64,000 nucleotides of DNA, taken from Deltaproteobacteria bacterium (GTDB taxonomy: Bacteria > Desulfobacterota > Binatia > UBA9968). Below the pieces are notes generated by a model. The model ran no database searches. It had not been told where the DNA came from and worked only from the letters and a program-made list of their open reading frames with translations. The DNA lies in assembly GCA_016874755.1 (NCBI GenBank), contig VGTH01000030.1, positions 1-64,000 on the forward strand, read 5' to 3'. Positions 9,642 through 18,032 of this stretch are shown piece after piece. The translations under genes were made by a program, and so were the position numbers. Numbering within the stretch: position 1 is the first letter of the stretch; every line of letters begins with the position of its first letter.

Positions 9642-9953
9642 ATGGCACGAGGACATCATGATGTCGGTGGGTTGCCAGGCGCCGGGCCGATCGATCAGAG
9701 CCAGCACGAACTTGCCGACTGGGAAATTCTCGCAGACGCCGTCAACCAGGCGTTGGGCGCACGCGGTGTCAAGCGCACCGATGAGCTGCGCCGGCTGCGC
9801 GAGGAGATGGATGCGGCGGCCTATAAAAATTCTTCCTACTACGAGCGTTGGATTGCCAGCATCGAGGGCATCCTGATCGAAAAAAAAATCCTGACGCGCG
9901 CAGAAATTGACCGCAAAGTTGCCGAGTTCGAAAAAAAGTGGGGTGAGCCATGA
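9642..9953 (+). CDS. nitrile hydratase beta subunit, N-terminal half (split)
   Basis: A 103-residue protein matching only the N-terminal part of nitrile hydratase beta: the HDVGG motif at residues 6-10 and the YYERWIASIEGILIEKKILT helix. It has an AGGAGG eight bases before ATG 9642 and overlaps the next gene by four bases (ATGA). The beta-subunit C-terminal half is a separate gene. The same split is known for thiocyanate hydrolase (scnB, scnA, scnC), so the substrate could be a nitrile or thiocyanate. Confidence 0.85.
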   Translation: MARGHHDVGGLPGAGPIDQSQHELADWEILADAVNQALGARGVKRTDELRRLREEMDAAAYKNSSYYERWIASIEGILIEKKILTRAEIDRKVAEFEKKWGEP

Positions 9954-10252
9954 CCTTTGCACCGGCGACCGGCCGGTTTCGTCCTGGCGATCGCGTGAAG
10001 GTGCGCTTCGAAGATCGCCCGGGCCACATCCGCACGCCGTGGTACGTCCGCGGCAAGACTGGCTTTGTTGAACGGGTCTACGGTGATTTTCTCAATCCGG
10101 AATCGCTCGGCCACGGCGGCGATGGTTTGCCCAAGCGGACTCTGTATCTAATCGCGTTTGCGCAGTCCGACCTCTGGGAAGGGTATCGCCAAAATACACC
10201 GGACAAATTGCTGGTCGACATTTACGACCATTGGCTGGAAAAAGCCGCGTAG
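9950..10252 (+). CDS. nitrile hydratase beta subunit, C-terminal half (split)
   Basis: A 100-residue SH3-like domain protein equal to the C-terminal part of nitrile hydratase beta, with RFRPGDRVKVRFEDRPGHIR at the start, the YVRGKTGFVERV strand pair, and LYLIAF...DLWEGY before a short tail. The Arg-rich loops of this domain normally contact the metal site in the alpha subunit. It is translationally coupled to the preceding N-terminal half and followed 13 bases later by alpha. Confidence 0.85.
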   Translation: MTFAPATGRFRPGDRVKVRFEDRPGHIRTPWYVRGKTGFVERVYGDFLNPESLGHGGDGLPKRTLYLIAFAQSDLWEGYRQNTPDKLLVDIYDHWLEKAA

Positions 10253-10265
10253 GAGGTCTATCCCA

Positions 10266-10904
10266 ATGACTACGACAGCTACCCCCGCCGACGATCACGG
10301 CCATGACCATCCAAAACATGAATTGAGCGCCACCGCCAAAAGAATCTATGCGATCCGCGCGCTCTTGGTCGAGAAGGGTGTTATTAGCGAGAAAGACATT
10401 CAATGCCAGATCGAATATCAAGAGGCGCGCTCGCCGGTTAATGGTGCCAAGCTGGTGGCCCGTGCCTGGACCGACCCTGCGTTTAAGCAACGCTTCATCG
10501 CCGATCCGAAAGCGGCTTGCGCGGAAATGGGCATCGACGCCACTGCCATCAACGAATTTGTCGTTTTGGAAAACACCGAGAAGGTGCGACACATGGTGGT
10601 CTGCACCTTATGCTCGTGTTATCCCAGGCCCATACTCGGCCGCCCACCCGACTGGTACAAAAGCATGAACTATCGCCAGCGCTCAGTCGTCGATCCGCGC
10701 GGCGTGATGCGCGAGTTTGGTCTGGTCTTGCCGGACGATGTGCAGGTCCGGGTCCACGACAGCACGGCGGACATTCGCTACCTGGTATTACCGCTTCGTC
10801 CCAAAGGCACGGAAAAACTGAGCCAAGCGGAGTTGGAAAAGTTGGTGACCCGCGACAGCATGATCGGCGTGATGGACGCTTTGTCAGCAGTGCCCGCCGC
10901 CTAA
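10266..10904 (+). CDS. nitrile hydratase alpha subunit (cobalt type) or thiocyanate hydrolase gamma-like
   Basis: Metal-binding catalytic subunit that hydrates nitriles to amides; the close family member thiocyanate hydrolase gamma converts thiocyanate to carbonyl sulfide and ammonia. The claw motif is CTLCSC at residues 113-118. Thr after the first Cys marks the cobalt type, and the second and third Cys are normally oxidised. YPRPILGRPPDWYK and the end segment LVTRDSMIG are typical. A His-rich N-terminus (DDHGHDHPKH) may help metal loading. Start ATG 10266 follows TAGGAGG. No separate cobalt chaperone is seen nearby, but the N-terminal beta fragment is also homologous to such activators. Confidence 0.88.
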   Translation: MTTTATPADDHGHDHPKHELSATAKRIYAIRALLVEKGVISEKDIQCQIEYQEARSPVNGAKLVARAWTDPAFKQRFIADPKAACAEMGIDATAINEFVVLENTEKVRHMVVCTLCSCYPRPILGRPPDWYKSMNYRQRSVVDPRGVMREFGLVLPDDVQVRVHDSTADIRYLVLPLRPKGTEKLSQAELEKLVTRDSMIGVMDALSAVPAA

Positions 10905-10927
10905 GGCCCGGCGAGTAAATTTTTTTT
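10895..10927 (+). terminator. weak hairpin plus T-run after the nitrile hydratase operon
   Basis: CGCCG (10895-10899) pairs with CGGCG (10909-10913) around the alpha-subunit stop codon, and a run of T covers 10920-10927. The stem is short and the spacer A-rich, so termination efficiency is doubtful. The T-run is shared with the -35 box of the next promoter. Confidence 0.3.
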
Positions 10928-10954
10928 GACAGCGAATCGCAGCGCTCTTATAAT
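10926..10954 (+). promoter_or_regulatory. consensus sigma70 promoter
   Basis: TTGACA at 10926-10931 and TATAAT at 10949-10954 with a spacer of exactly 17 bases: a perfect match to the housekeeping consensus. It lies 50 bases ahead of the unknown gene at 11006 and reads toward it and the J-domain gene. Such exact matches are rare by chance in GC-rich DNA. Confidence 0.8.
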
Positions 10955-11005
10955 ACGACCTCGCTAGAGACTCTCAGGTCCGGCCGCAGTTGCTAGCCAA
11001 ATTGA

Positions 11006-11596
11006 GTGGAGACGGTCCGCCCGTGGCAGCCGTCAGGATGGGAGCCAAAGGATATTTGGCTCGAGGGTAGGATGGAACCCGCCCAGGAACTCAACGGGTT
11101 TTCGTGGAGGCATTCTCGCATGCCCGCTCTTTCTAACGCGCGAGCGCTGCGCGTTATCGGTCAAGACTTGGAAACACGCGGACTTAAAACGTTCGACATT
11201 CGCCGCCAGCGCGATCGTTTCGAGGTCCATTGCGGTTACCAAGCGCCGCCGGCGCCGACGCCGGTTTTGCTGGAATATTCCGCCGCCGACATCGATGAAT
11301 TGGAAAGCCGCGCTCAAAGCAACCGGCGTGATGCTACGGCGCCGCTCGATCTTCTTTCACTCTCCCAGATGCTGCGCTCTTTAGGCGGCTATTTCGACGG
11401 CAAGAATATCAACTTGGTGCGGATCTCCAATGTGGAAAGCGCTGGCGCCGAAGCCCGCTTCAAGATCGAAGGTGAGACCGAGCGTGGTGAGCGTCTCACC
11501 GACGAACGGAGCGCCTCGGCGATCTACGATATGGGCGTCAATATGTACAAGCAGCGGGGCCGAGCGACGGAACGCTATGCGCGCTGGCGGCGTTGA
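11006..11596 (+). CDS. hypothetical protein downstream of the consensus promoter
   Basis: I do not recognise this 196-residue protein. It is hydrophilic, without signal peptide or membrane segment. Three strand-rich portions are seen: RGLKTFDIRRQRDRFEVHCGYQ (about 58-80), a Ser/Leu helix LLSLSQMLRSLGGYFDGKN (about 113-131) that recurs in small soluble proteins, and a basic end (RATERYARWRR). The GTG at 11006 is used here; an ATG at 11072 behind GAGGG is an alternative that removes 22 residues. A J-domain gene follows 25 bases after it, so the two may form a two-gene operon under the consensus promoter. Confidence 0.65.
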   Translation: METVRPWQPSGWEPKDIWLEGRMEPAQELNGFSWRHSRMPALSNARALRVIGQDLETRGLKTFDIRRQRDRFEVHCGYQAPPAPTPVLLEYSAADIDELESRAQSNRRDATAPLDLLSLSQMLRSLGGYFDGKNINLVRISNVESAGAEARFKIEGETERGERLTDERSASAIYDMGVNMYKQRGRATERYARWRR

Positions 11597-11621
11597 GTCA
11601 GGGCACGGGGCACGGTGAGCA

Positions 11622-12098
11622 TTGGATAGCGACGCAAACTACTATTCGCTTTTGGGCGTGAAGCGCCGCGCGAGTGCTGACGACATCAAACGCGCCTATC
11701 GCAAACTCGTCTTTCAATACCATCCGGACCGCAACCCCGACGACGACGACGCGGCAGAAAAGTTAAAGCAGATCATGGAAGCCTATGACGTGCTTTCCAA
11801 CGACGAAAAGCGCGCCTCCTACGATCGCGCCAATTGGTCGGCCTTTCAGCAGGAGGAAGAAGAGGAGGCCAAGGAGGAAGCCGGCAGCAACGGTTATCGA
11901 TTCAACTACGAGTTTAAGCAAAAACTGGAGCCCGAACCGCGCTGCCCCAAATGCGCGGTAGTCGGGATCGAACATGTCATCGCGCGCAAAAGCAGCAGTG
12001 GCCCGGCGCGCGGCAAACAGTTTATCTCCAGCCCGTTTCAAGTGATCTTCTGCGACCAGTGCGGCCACGTCTACGGCGTGGCAGGCACCTCGGGTTAG
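11622..12098 (+). CDS. J-domain protein with C-terminal zinc-like Cys pairs
   Basis: A 158-residue DnaJ-type co-chaperone. Residues 5-70 form a complete J domain with the HPD motif ([10 protein letters not shown]) that stimulates the DnaK ATPase. An acidic, coiled stretch ([10 protein letters not shown]) follows, then CPKC near residue 109 and CDQCG near 146, which could bind one zinc ion. It lacks the Gly/Phe and substrate-binding domains of DnaJ, so it is a specialised J protein. The TTG at 11622 is the only suitable start. The nearest upstream gene is unknown, so the client is unknown. Confidence 0.8.
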   Translation: MDSDANYYSLLGVKRRASADDIKRAYRKLVFQYHPDRNPDDDDAAEKLKQIMEAYDVLSNDEKRASYDRANWSAFQQEEEEEAKEEAGSNGYRFNYEFKQKLEPEPRCPKCAVVGIEHVIARKSSSGPARGKQFISSPFQVIFCDQCGHVYGVAGTSG

Positions 12099-12188
12099 GG
12101 GCAAAGAGCGAAGCGGTAAGAGCAAAGAGCACGAACTCCAGATGTGTATCTTACGCTTTGCACTTACCTCTTTGCCCTTCGCGCTTTA
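12098..12188. repeat. hairpin repeat of the CAAAGAG/CTCTTTG type between convergent genes
   Basis: Left arm GGGCAAAGAGCGAAGCG with a second GCAAAGAGC, right arm CTTTGC...CCTCTTTGCCCTTCGCGC. The arms pair over most of their length with a loop near 12140. It lies exactly between the convergent J-domain gene and the SDR, and may act as a two-way terminator. It looks like a variant of the GCAAAGGCGC repeat family seen elsewhere in this window. Confidence 0.6.
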
Positions 12189-12948
12189 GTGCATCACGCC
12201 GCCGCCCTCGACGACAAGTAGTTGCCCGGTGACAAAATCGCTGTCCGAGCTCGCCAAATAAAGCGCTGTGCCGACGATATCGGCAGGGGTTTCGACACGT
12301 TTGAAAGCACGCTTGCCGACGCTGCCTTCGCGCCGCGCTAATACTTCATCTGAGACATTTTCTTCGCTCATGGTCGAGCCCGGCGTCATGCAGTTGACGT
12401 TGATGCCGAACTCGCCCAGTTGGCGCGCCATTACGCGGGTCAACGCCACGACGCCGCCCTTGGCCGTCGTGTAGTGCGGCATGTTGCCCGAGCCGCTGAA
12501 GAACGTGCCCGAGGCGATGTTGATGATCTTGCCGCTCTTTTGCTGCTTCATGATCGGGATCACCGCCTTGGAACAAAGAAACACGCCTTTCAAATTGACT
12601 TCGATGACCCGGTCCCATTCGTCGAGCGCCAGCTCTTCCACCGGCCCCTTCCAGAGGTTCTGCGTGACGTAAATCGCCGCATTGTTGAGCAGCACGTCGA
12701 TGCGGCCAAATTTTTTTCACCGTCTCCTGCATCAGCCCTTGAATGTTGGGCAGCTTGGTAACATCTGTGGTGCGCGCCCAGGCTGAGCCGCCGGCATCCA
12801 GAATCGCTTTAGCGGTTGCTTCGCCGCCCGCCGCATCGATGTCGGCGATGACCACATGAGCCGCTTCTTCGGCGAAGCGGCGCGCGTAGGCCTTGCCGAT
12901 GCCGTGGGCGGCGCCGGTGATGATGGTCACTTTGTCTTTCAGTCGCAT
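12186..12948 (-). pseudogene. short-chain dehydrogenase, frameshifted
   Basis: The N-terminal part (from ATG 12948, behind GGAG) has the NAD(P) motif TGAAHGIG, and the C-terminal part has NNAA, the catalytic YTTAK and the end VVEGGGVMH, but they are in different frames. The switch is at a run of seven A on the coding strand (plus-strand T at 12711-12717). With six A the protein would read [15 protein letters not shown], the expected SDR sequence, and be about 253 residues long. It is either a real frameshift or a homopolymer error in the assembly. The gene is divergent from the GST gene. Confidence 0.8.
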
Positions 12949-13027
12949 GGGCATCTCCGTTGGCGATGGTCGCAATGATTCGCGGTCATGCTAGTGCAAG
13001 GCCGATGTTGATTCAACCGATAATGGT

Positions 13028-13083
13028 TTGACAGGCTGACCGGTCAGCGATTACTGTTGCCCTAGAATCAACTGACCGTTCAG
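13028..13083 (+). promoter_or_regulatory. promoter with two TetR-like operator palindromes before the GST gene
   Basis: TTGACA (13028-13033) is followed by a perfect palindrome GCTGACCGGTCAGC (13035-13048) lying in the spacer, then a weak TACTGT (13052-13057). A second copy differing at one base, CTGACCGTTCAG (13072-13083), overlaps the GST ribosome binding site. TGACCGGTCA-type sites are typical of TetR-family repressors. No tetR gene is present in the window, so the regulator is unlinked. Confidence 0.6.
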
Positions 13084-13096
13084 GAGGTGTTTCAAC

Positions 13097-13726
13097 ATGA
13101 TGACGCTTTATTTTAGTCCCGGCGCGTGCTCGCTGGCTTCGCACATCGGCCTCGAAGAAACCGGCGCGCCCTATGAGCTCAAGCCGGTGTTACTGGCCAA
13201 GGGTGAGCAGCGCACCGAGGCCTACCAGAAGATCAACCCGCGCGGCAAAGTGCCGGCGCTGAGCGTCGACGGAAAGGTGCTCGTAGAGAATACGGGCATT
13301 CTCACGTTTCTGGCGCAGAAGTTTCCCCAGAGCAAGCTGCTGCCCAGCGACGCCGCGGAGGCCGGTCGTTGCGTCGGCACCATGTGCTGGTTTTCCAGCG
13401 TGGTGCATCCGTCATACCAGCGCCTGCATCGCCCCGAGCGGTTCGCCGAAGGTGAAGCGGCCTACGCCGGCGTCAAGGAAAACGGCAAGAAAATGTTCTT
13501 CGCCAATCTGCAAGAGATCGATTCCATGATCCAGGGCAACGACTGGGTGATGGGCAAAGAGTTCACTGCGGCCGATCCCTACGCGCTGGTCTTTTATGGT
13601 TGGGCGGCGCGCAGCGGCTTGCCGGTACAAGATCTCAAGGCGTATAGCGCATGGCGCGAGCGCATGATGAATCGGCCGTCGGTGCGCAAAAGCGTTGAGC
13701 AAGAAGAAAAGGTCGCGGCTTCGTAG
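13097..13726 (+). CDS. glutathione S-transferase, beta-class type
   Basis: Cytoplasmic enzyme conjugating glutathione to electrophiles. The 209 residues have an N-terminal thioredoxin-like domain with SPGACSL at residues 7-13, whose Cys is the beta-class catalytic residue, the NPRGKVPAL cis-Pro loop and VENTGIL. An all-helical C-terminal domain follows. Strong GGAGG at 13083-13087; ATG 13097 is followed at once by a second ATG. The paired palindromes upstream suggest inducible control by a repressor responding to a xenobiotic or aromatic ligand. Confidence 0.9.
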   Translation: MMTLYFSPGACSLASHIGLEETGAPYELKPVLLAKGEQRTEAYQKINPRGKVPALSVDGKVLVENTGILTFLAQKFPQSKLLPSDAAEAGRCVGTMCWFSSVVHPSYQRLHRPERFAEGEAAYAGVKENGKKMFFANLQEIDSMIQGNDWVMGKEFTAADPYALVFYGWAARSGLPVQDLKAYSAWRERMMNRPSVRKSVEQEEKVAAS

Positions 13727-13846
13727 CGGAGATCGGGAGCGATGTCCGGTGCCGATGTCGAGCTCGCCGGGGGTTTTAAACGGCGCTTGTGACGTCGCAG
13801 GGAATCTGGTGTGTCGCGGAACTGAGGCGTAAGAGAAGGTAGGAGA

Positions 13847-14995
13847 ATGCGCACGATGCGAAATCGGCATCAACTGCTTGTTCTGAGCGCGGCACTGTGG
13901 TTAATCGGCCACTTCAATTGTCACCTCGACGCGGCGGTCAAAGCCGATGACCCGTGGGAACGCATTGTTGCCGCAGCGAAGAAAGAAGGGCAGCTCAACA
14001 CCTACGGGTTGCCCGATGTCACCCATCCCGCTATTGTCGAGGCGTTCAACAAGCGCTATCCGGAAATCAAAGTCGTCACGGTGTTGGGCCACACCGAGCT
14101 GATTCAGCGCATCATTGCCGAGCGGCGCGCCAACAAGTACGTCGGCGACGTCTTTGCATCGGGACCATCGATTCTGCGGCAAGCCTATGAGGCCAAGTAC
14201 CTGCAGCCGCTGCGGCCGATTCTCATGCTGCCCGAGGTTGTCGACACCACGAAATGGTACGGCGGCAAGCACCTCTGGAGCGATCCCGAGGAGAAGTACC
14301 TCCTGATCTTTGAGGGAACGCCCGGCTCTGCGAGTGTCGCGTACAACACCAGCAAACTCGCCAATGTCGAGGAGATTCAGTCGTACTGGGACATCGTCAA
14401 ACCGAAGTGGAAAGGTCAGATCGGCTTCTTCAACGATGGCGCCGGGGCGACGATCCCGACGCCGATGGTCGCGCTCTACTACCACGAGCAGATCGGCGCC
14501 AAGTTTCTCAAGACGCTCTTCGAAGACATGGAAATCGTCATCTCGCGGGACCGGCGCCAATCGACCGATTGGCTCGCCCGGGGGAGATACACGTTTTGTT
14601 TTCTTTGCCGCGGCATCGAAGAAGCGCAAAAAGTCGGCATCCCGGTGGAGGCTTTAACCGGAGATCAGATCAAAGAAGCCGGTGTACTGGGCAGCGGCAA
14701 CAGCAGCGTTTTAGGGTTCTTCGATAAGGCGCCGCACCCGAACGCGGCCATCGTGTTTATCAATTGGCTGCTCTCTCGTGAAGGGCAGTCGACTTGGCAG
14801 CGAGTGTTGAACAAGATCGTCGTCAGCGGGTCCGATTCCATGCGCATCGATATTCCCAAAGATGACGTGCTCCCGGGTTACCGCCGCAAGGAAGGCAAGC
14901 AGTACCAGATGATGGGCTATCTCGACCCTAAGCCGATGAGTAAATTTTATGCGGAACTCATTAGCAAAGCGGGGCAGGAAAAAGGCAAGCAGTAA
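13847..14995 (+). CDS. extracellular solute-binding protein (iron/AfuA-like type)
   Basis: Periplasmic binding protein of an ABC-type uptake system, 382 residues. An N-terminal signal segment (LLVLSAALWLIGHF) is followed by AAKKEGQLNTYG, the start typical of family-1 and Fe3+-type binding proteins, VIAERRANKYVGDVFASG and YNTSKL in the middle, and FINWLLSREGQ near the end. AGGAG precedes ATG 13847. No permease or ATPase genes are adjacent; the ligand is unknown. Confidence 0.8.
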   Translation: MRTMRNRHQLLVLSAALWLIGHFNCHLDAAVKADDPWERIVAAAKKEGQLNTYGLPDVTHPAIVEAFNKRYPEIKVVTVLGHTELIQRIIAERRANKYVGDVFASGPSILRQAYEAKYLQPLRPILMLPEVVDTTKWYGGKHLWSDPEEKYLLIFEGTPGSASVAYNTSKLANVEEIQSYWDIVKPKWKGQIGFFNDGAGATIPTPMVALYYHEQIGAKFLKTLFEDMEIVISRDRRQSTDWLARGRYTFCFLCRGIEEAQKVGIPVEALTGDQIKEAGVLGSGNSSVLGFFDKAPHPNAAIVFINWLLSREGQSTWQRVLNKIVVSGSDSMRIDIPKDDVLPGYRRKEGKQYQMMGYLDPKPMSKFYAELISKAGQEKGKQ

Positions 14996-15037
14996 AAGCG
15001 ACTTTTTTGCAAATAACCTGGATGGGCGAGGTCAGTC

Positions 15038-15115
15038 CCACTCTCTCCAAGGGGTGCCCAAGCACGCAACATCGATTCCCTTTGTCGAGCGCTCGAGACC
15101 CCTTGAGGAGGGGAA
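15038..15115. other. inverted repeat between convergent genes
   Basis: CAAGGGGT (near 15048) and ACCCCTTG (near 15098) are perfect complements about 42 bases apart, between the convergent binding-protein and amidohydrolase genes. It may be a weak two-way terminator. No gene is seen in 14996-15122. Confidence 0.3.
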
Positions 15116-15122
15116 ATATGAC

Positions 15123-16586
15123 TTACGCCCTCGCGGCCACCTTCGCTGTTCTATTTAGCCCCAGCTCCGCGGCCACGGCTTTCTCGACCACGGTGCCTTT
15201 GAAAAAGTTAGGGTTGTTGCGCGTGTGCAATGCCGCGGCGTTGGTGAAAATGAATTCCTTAAAATCTTCGTCGTTGATGCAGCCGTGCTCGACTAGCTCG
15301 TAAGCTTCAGGGATCACCTCGGCGAAGCTCGGCACGTCGAAGTGGGTGAAGTCGGAGCTAAACACCGGCCGCAGCCGCACGCCCATGCGCTTGTCGAAGG
15401 CCCACATGGTGGCGCGGTCGTCGGCCTCGCAGCCGAAGAAGAAGTTTTGATTGAAGACCTTGCGAATGTCCGCTTTGGAATTGACTCCTGTGGCCGCGAA
15501 ATCGTCGGTGACGAACTCGGCGCGGCTCAGCTCTTCAATGCTGCATTCCGGGCGAAAAACGTCGAGGCTGCCCATGATCGCCTCGGCGTTGTCTTTCAGC
15601 CGTTTGTCGCCGTATTGCTCGATGTACTTGTGCATGTCGGCGATGCTAGTGCTGCTGGGATACTGCAAGCCTTCGCGGCGGCGTTTTTCCCAATGCTCGA
15701 TCATGTCGAGGCACATCTGACAGGCCCAGCTGATGCCGCCTTCCATGAAACCAAAATTGAGATTAGGGTAGCGGTGCACCAGGCCGGCCAGGAAAACCGC
15801 TCGGGCAAAGGCATGGTTCGATTCGGCGAAGTGGCCGACGTGATTGAAGACGAAGTTGTTGATCGAAGCGCGGTCCATCCAGCGGCCGCTGCCTGAATGC
15901 TGCGTCACGGCGACGCCGAGCTCGGCGCAGCGCTTCCACACCGGTTCATAATCGTGGGGGCTGTCGAGGGCGATGGTGTCGATGTACCACGAGGCCTTTT
16001 TCGCATCGATGCCGTCGGCGGCGCTGGGAATCGGCCGCTCCTGGTTGCCGCGCAGCATTATCGCGCGATAGCCGCGCTGCACCACGGCGTATTCCAATTC
16101 TTCCAGAGCCTGCTGCGGTGTCTGGGATGGGATGATCGCCACCGGCGCGAATCTTTCGGTGTAGGGCGCGAACATATCGGCGGTCATCATATTGTAAGCG
16201 CGCGCCGAGGGCAGGAGCAGCTCGGTCTCGGACATGCCGTTGACGCTAAGCCCGAAGGTCGGATACATCAGCGCGAAATCGATGCCCAGCTCGGGCAACC
16301 GCTCGTTCAACAGTTTGGGCAGCAGCGCGGTGGCCTTGTCGTAGGTATCGGTCGTGATGCCCCACCAGATGGCGCGCCGGATGCGATTGTGTTGGCGCTC
16401 CTCGGGAGTCGCGCGATACCAGGCGTCGCGGCCGCGCCAGAGCCTGCGAATGTTGTCGACGGCTTTGGCACCGCCCACCTCGCGCAGATATTCAAGAAAA
16501 ACCGGAATCGGCTCCATCCAGTGACCATCACCGTCAATCACCGGATGTTTCAAGCTGTCATGAATTTCCACTGCTCGATGTGCCAT
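15123..16586 (-). CDS. amidohydrolase-2 family metal-dependent hydrolase
   Basis: A 487-residue protein of the amidohydrolase-2 (ACMSD-like) group. The first metal motif is replaced by DGDGHWMEP near residue 18, as in the common DxDxH variant; QHSGSGRW holds a later His, and FSSDFTHFD near 415 holds the metal Asp. Family members hydrolyse or decarboxylate cyclic or aromatic acids; the substrate is unknown. The ATG at 16586 follows GGGAGGAG. A shortened relative is at 18033-18525. Confidence 0.85.
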   Translation of the reverse strand: MAHRAVEIHDSLKHPVIDGDGHWMEPIPVFLEYLREVGGAKAVDNIRRLWRGRDAWYRATPEERQHNRIRRAIWWGITTDTYDKATALLPKLLNERLPELGIDFALMYPTFGLSVNGMSETELLLPSARAYNMMTADMFAPYTERFAPVAIIPSQTPQQALEELEYAVVQRGYRAIMLRGNQERPIPSAADGIDAKKASWYIDTIALDSPHDYEPVWKRCAELGVAVTQHSGSGRWMDRASINNFVFNHVGHFAESNHAFARAVFLAGLVHRYPNLNFGFMEGGISWACQMCLDMIEHWEKRRREGLQYPSSTSIADMHKYIEQYGDKRLKDNAEAIMGSLDVFRPECSIEELSRAEFVTDDFAATGVNSKADIRKVFNQNFFFGCEADDRATMWAFDKRMGVRLRPVFSSDFTHFDVPSFAEVIPEAYELVEHGCINDEDFKEFIFTNAAALHTRNNPNFFKGTVVEKAVAAELGLNRTAKVAARA

Positions 16587-16679
16587 GTCAGTTCTCCTCC
16601 CGCGAAGGAAATCGATTTTTTGCTCACGCTACCGCTAAGGCGGCGAGTCTGTCAATCGCATTTTCTTTGCCGACTTTCC

Positions 16680-16750
16680 TCTCGCAGAGGCGCAGAGAAC
16701 GCTGAGATCGGAATCCTTTAACTTTGCGTCCTTTGCGCCTTTGCGCGAGA
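16680..16750. repeat. hairpin repeat, GCGCAAAGGCGCAAAG family
   Basis: Left arm CTCGCAGAGGCGCAGAGAACG, right arm ACTTTGCGTCCTTTGCGCCTTTGCGCGAG. It lies between two genes transcribed leftward. Copies or half copies occur at 28091-28130, 35237-35311, 43150-43180 and 44072-44098. Confidence 0.7.
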
Positions 16751-16770
16751 TATTCCGAATGCCCCTAGTT

Positions 16771-17877
16771 TTACAACGTGAGCTTCTGCCGCTGGCCAGT
16801 CTCGGACGCGCGGACGATCGCATCCAGTGAACGGTGCCGGCGCACTGCGTGATCGAAGTCGGATTCGATCGGCGAGCCCGTGCGAATGCTCTCGGCAAAT
16901 TTCACCCACATCTGGCCGACGTCATAGGCTGCGCCGCCGGTGCGGACGGCTTCCGGCACGCATTTGAACTTCTCTGGAACGATCAAGTCTTGCAACGTCT
17001 TATCGTCTTTGTGTCCGCCCATGAGCTTGCGGCTCTTCTCTTCGCCGCCCTCGCCGCCGCCGATCATCATTAAGGTTCCCTCTTTGCCGTAAATCTCTAG
17101 GCGGTGGCCGCTGCCGAGATAAGGGTGAACGCCGCAGTAGGCGTTCACCACCGCCCCATTCGCCAATCGTCCTTGAACCGTGACGTTGTCAGGCGAAGTG
17201 ACTTCGACATATTTTTTCGTATCGGTTTCGAACCATTGCGGTACCTGGGTTGTCACCATGGCGGACAGTTCGCCAAGCTCGCCAACGACCATGCACATGG
17301 CGTCGAAGACATGGGCAAACGTGATCGTCAGTGTGTTGGCACCGAGCGTGACATCGCGCTGCCAGGTGCGGTCGGATGGGCGCGTCAACACGCCGCTGTT
17401 CATCAGCATCATGTTGACCGCGGTTATTTGACCGACATAGCCCTGCTGGATCAGCTCGCGCATGTACAGGTAGGAGGGTGCCGCGCGGCGCTGCAGCCCG
17501 ACCATCGTGCGGACGTTCTTCTTGCGCGCCAGCGCGGCGAGCTCTTCGGCTTCTTTGGTGTTGGCGCCAAGCGGCCATTCGCAAAAAACATGCTTGCCGG
17601 CTTCGAGTGCATTCTTGGTCAGTTGATAATGCGCCGGCACGCGCACCGCGACGACGACCGCTTCGACGCGCTTATCGGCATTCAATGCCGCGTCGCTGCC
17701 GTAGGCGCACTCGACGCCAAACTTTTGCGCAGCGGCTTGCGCGGTCTCCGCGTGCGCTGTGCACATGGCGAAGAGCTCAGTTTCGGGGATGCCCTGTAGC
17801 GCCGGCACATGGGCCCTTGGTCCCCAGCGGCCAGCAGCACCGATAAGACCTACACGTAATGGGTTGGATTGAGCCAT
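16771..17877 (-). CDS. Gfo/Idh/MocA family NAD(P)-dependent oxidoreductase
   Basis: A 368-residue dehydrogenase of unknown sugar-like or cyclic polyol substrate. The N-terminal Rossmann domain has GLIGAAGRWG at residues 10-19, and the usual EKP motif is CEWPLG near residue 98, with Trp in place of the catalytic-site Lys. The C-terminal alpha/beta domain is complete. AGGAG precedes ATG 17877. The Lys-to-Trp change suggests an altered active site; several members with CEWP exist, so it need not be inactive. Confidence 0.85.
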   Translation of the reverse strand: MAQSNPLRVGLIGAAGRWGPRAHVPALQGIPETELFAMCTAHAETAQAAAQKFGVECAYGSDAALNADKRVEAVVVAVRVPAHYQLTKNALEAGKHVFCEWPLGANTKEAEELAALARKKNVRTMVGLQRRAAPSYLYMRELIQQGYVGQITAVNMMLMNSGVLTRPSDRTWQRDVTLGANTLTITFAHVFDAMCMVVGELGELSAMVTTQVPQWFETDTKKYVEVTSPDNVTVQGRLANGAVVNAYCGVHPYLGSGHRLEIYGKEGTLMMIGGGEGGEEKSRKLMGGHKDDKTLQDLIVPEKFKCVPEAVRTGGAAYDVGQMWVKFAESIRTGSPIESDFDHAVRRHRSLDAIVRASETGQRQKLTL

Positions 17878-18032
17878 GGCATAGTCTCCTCGAATATAAT
17901 TTCACCGTTGCAACTCCGTTTGCGCCGACGCTATCGCTGCACCGATCAGCCGTCAACAAAAATCGCCGTGCGGGCTCGACATTGACGCGGCAAATAGCGC
18001 CGTGTTAAGCGGAAAACGAAAAGAGGCCTCCC

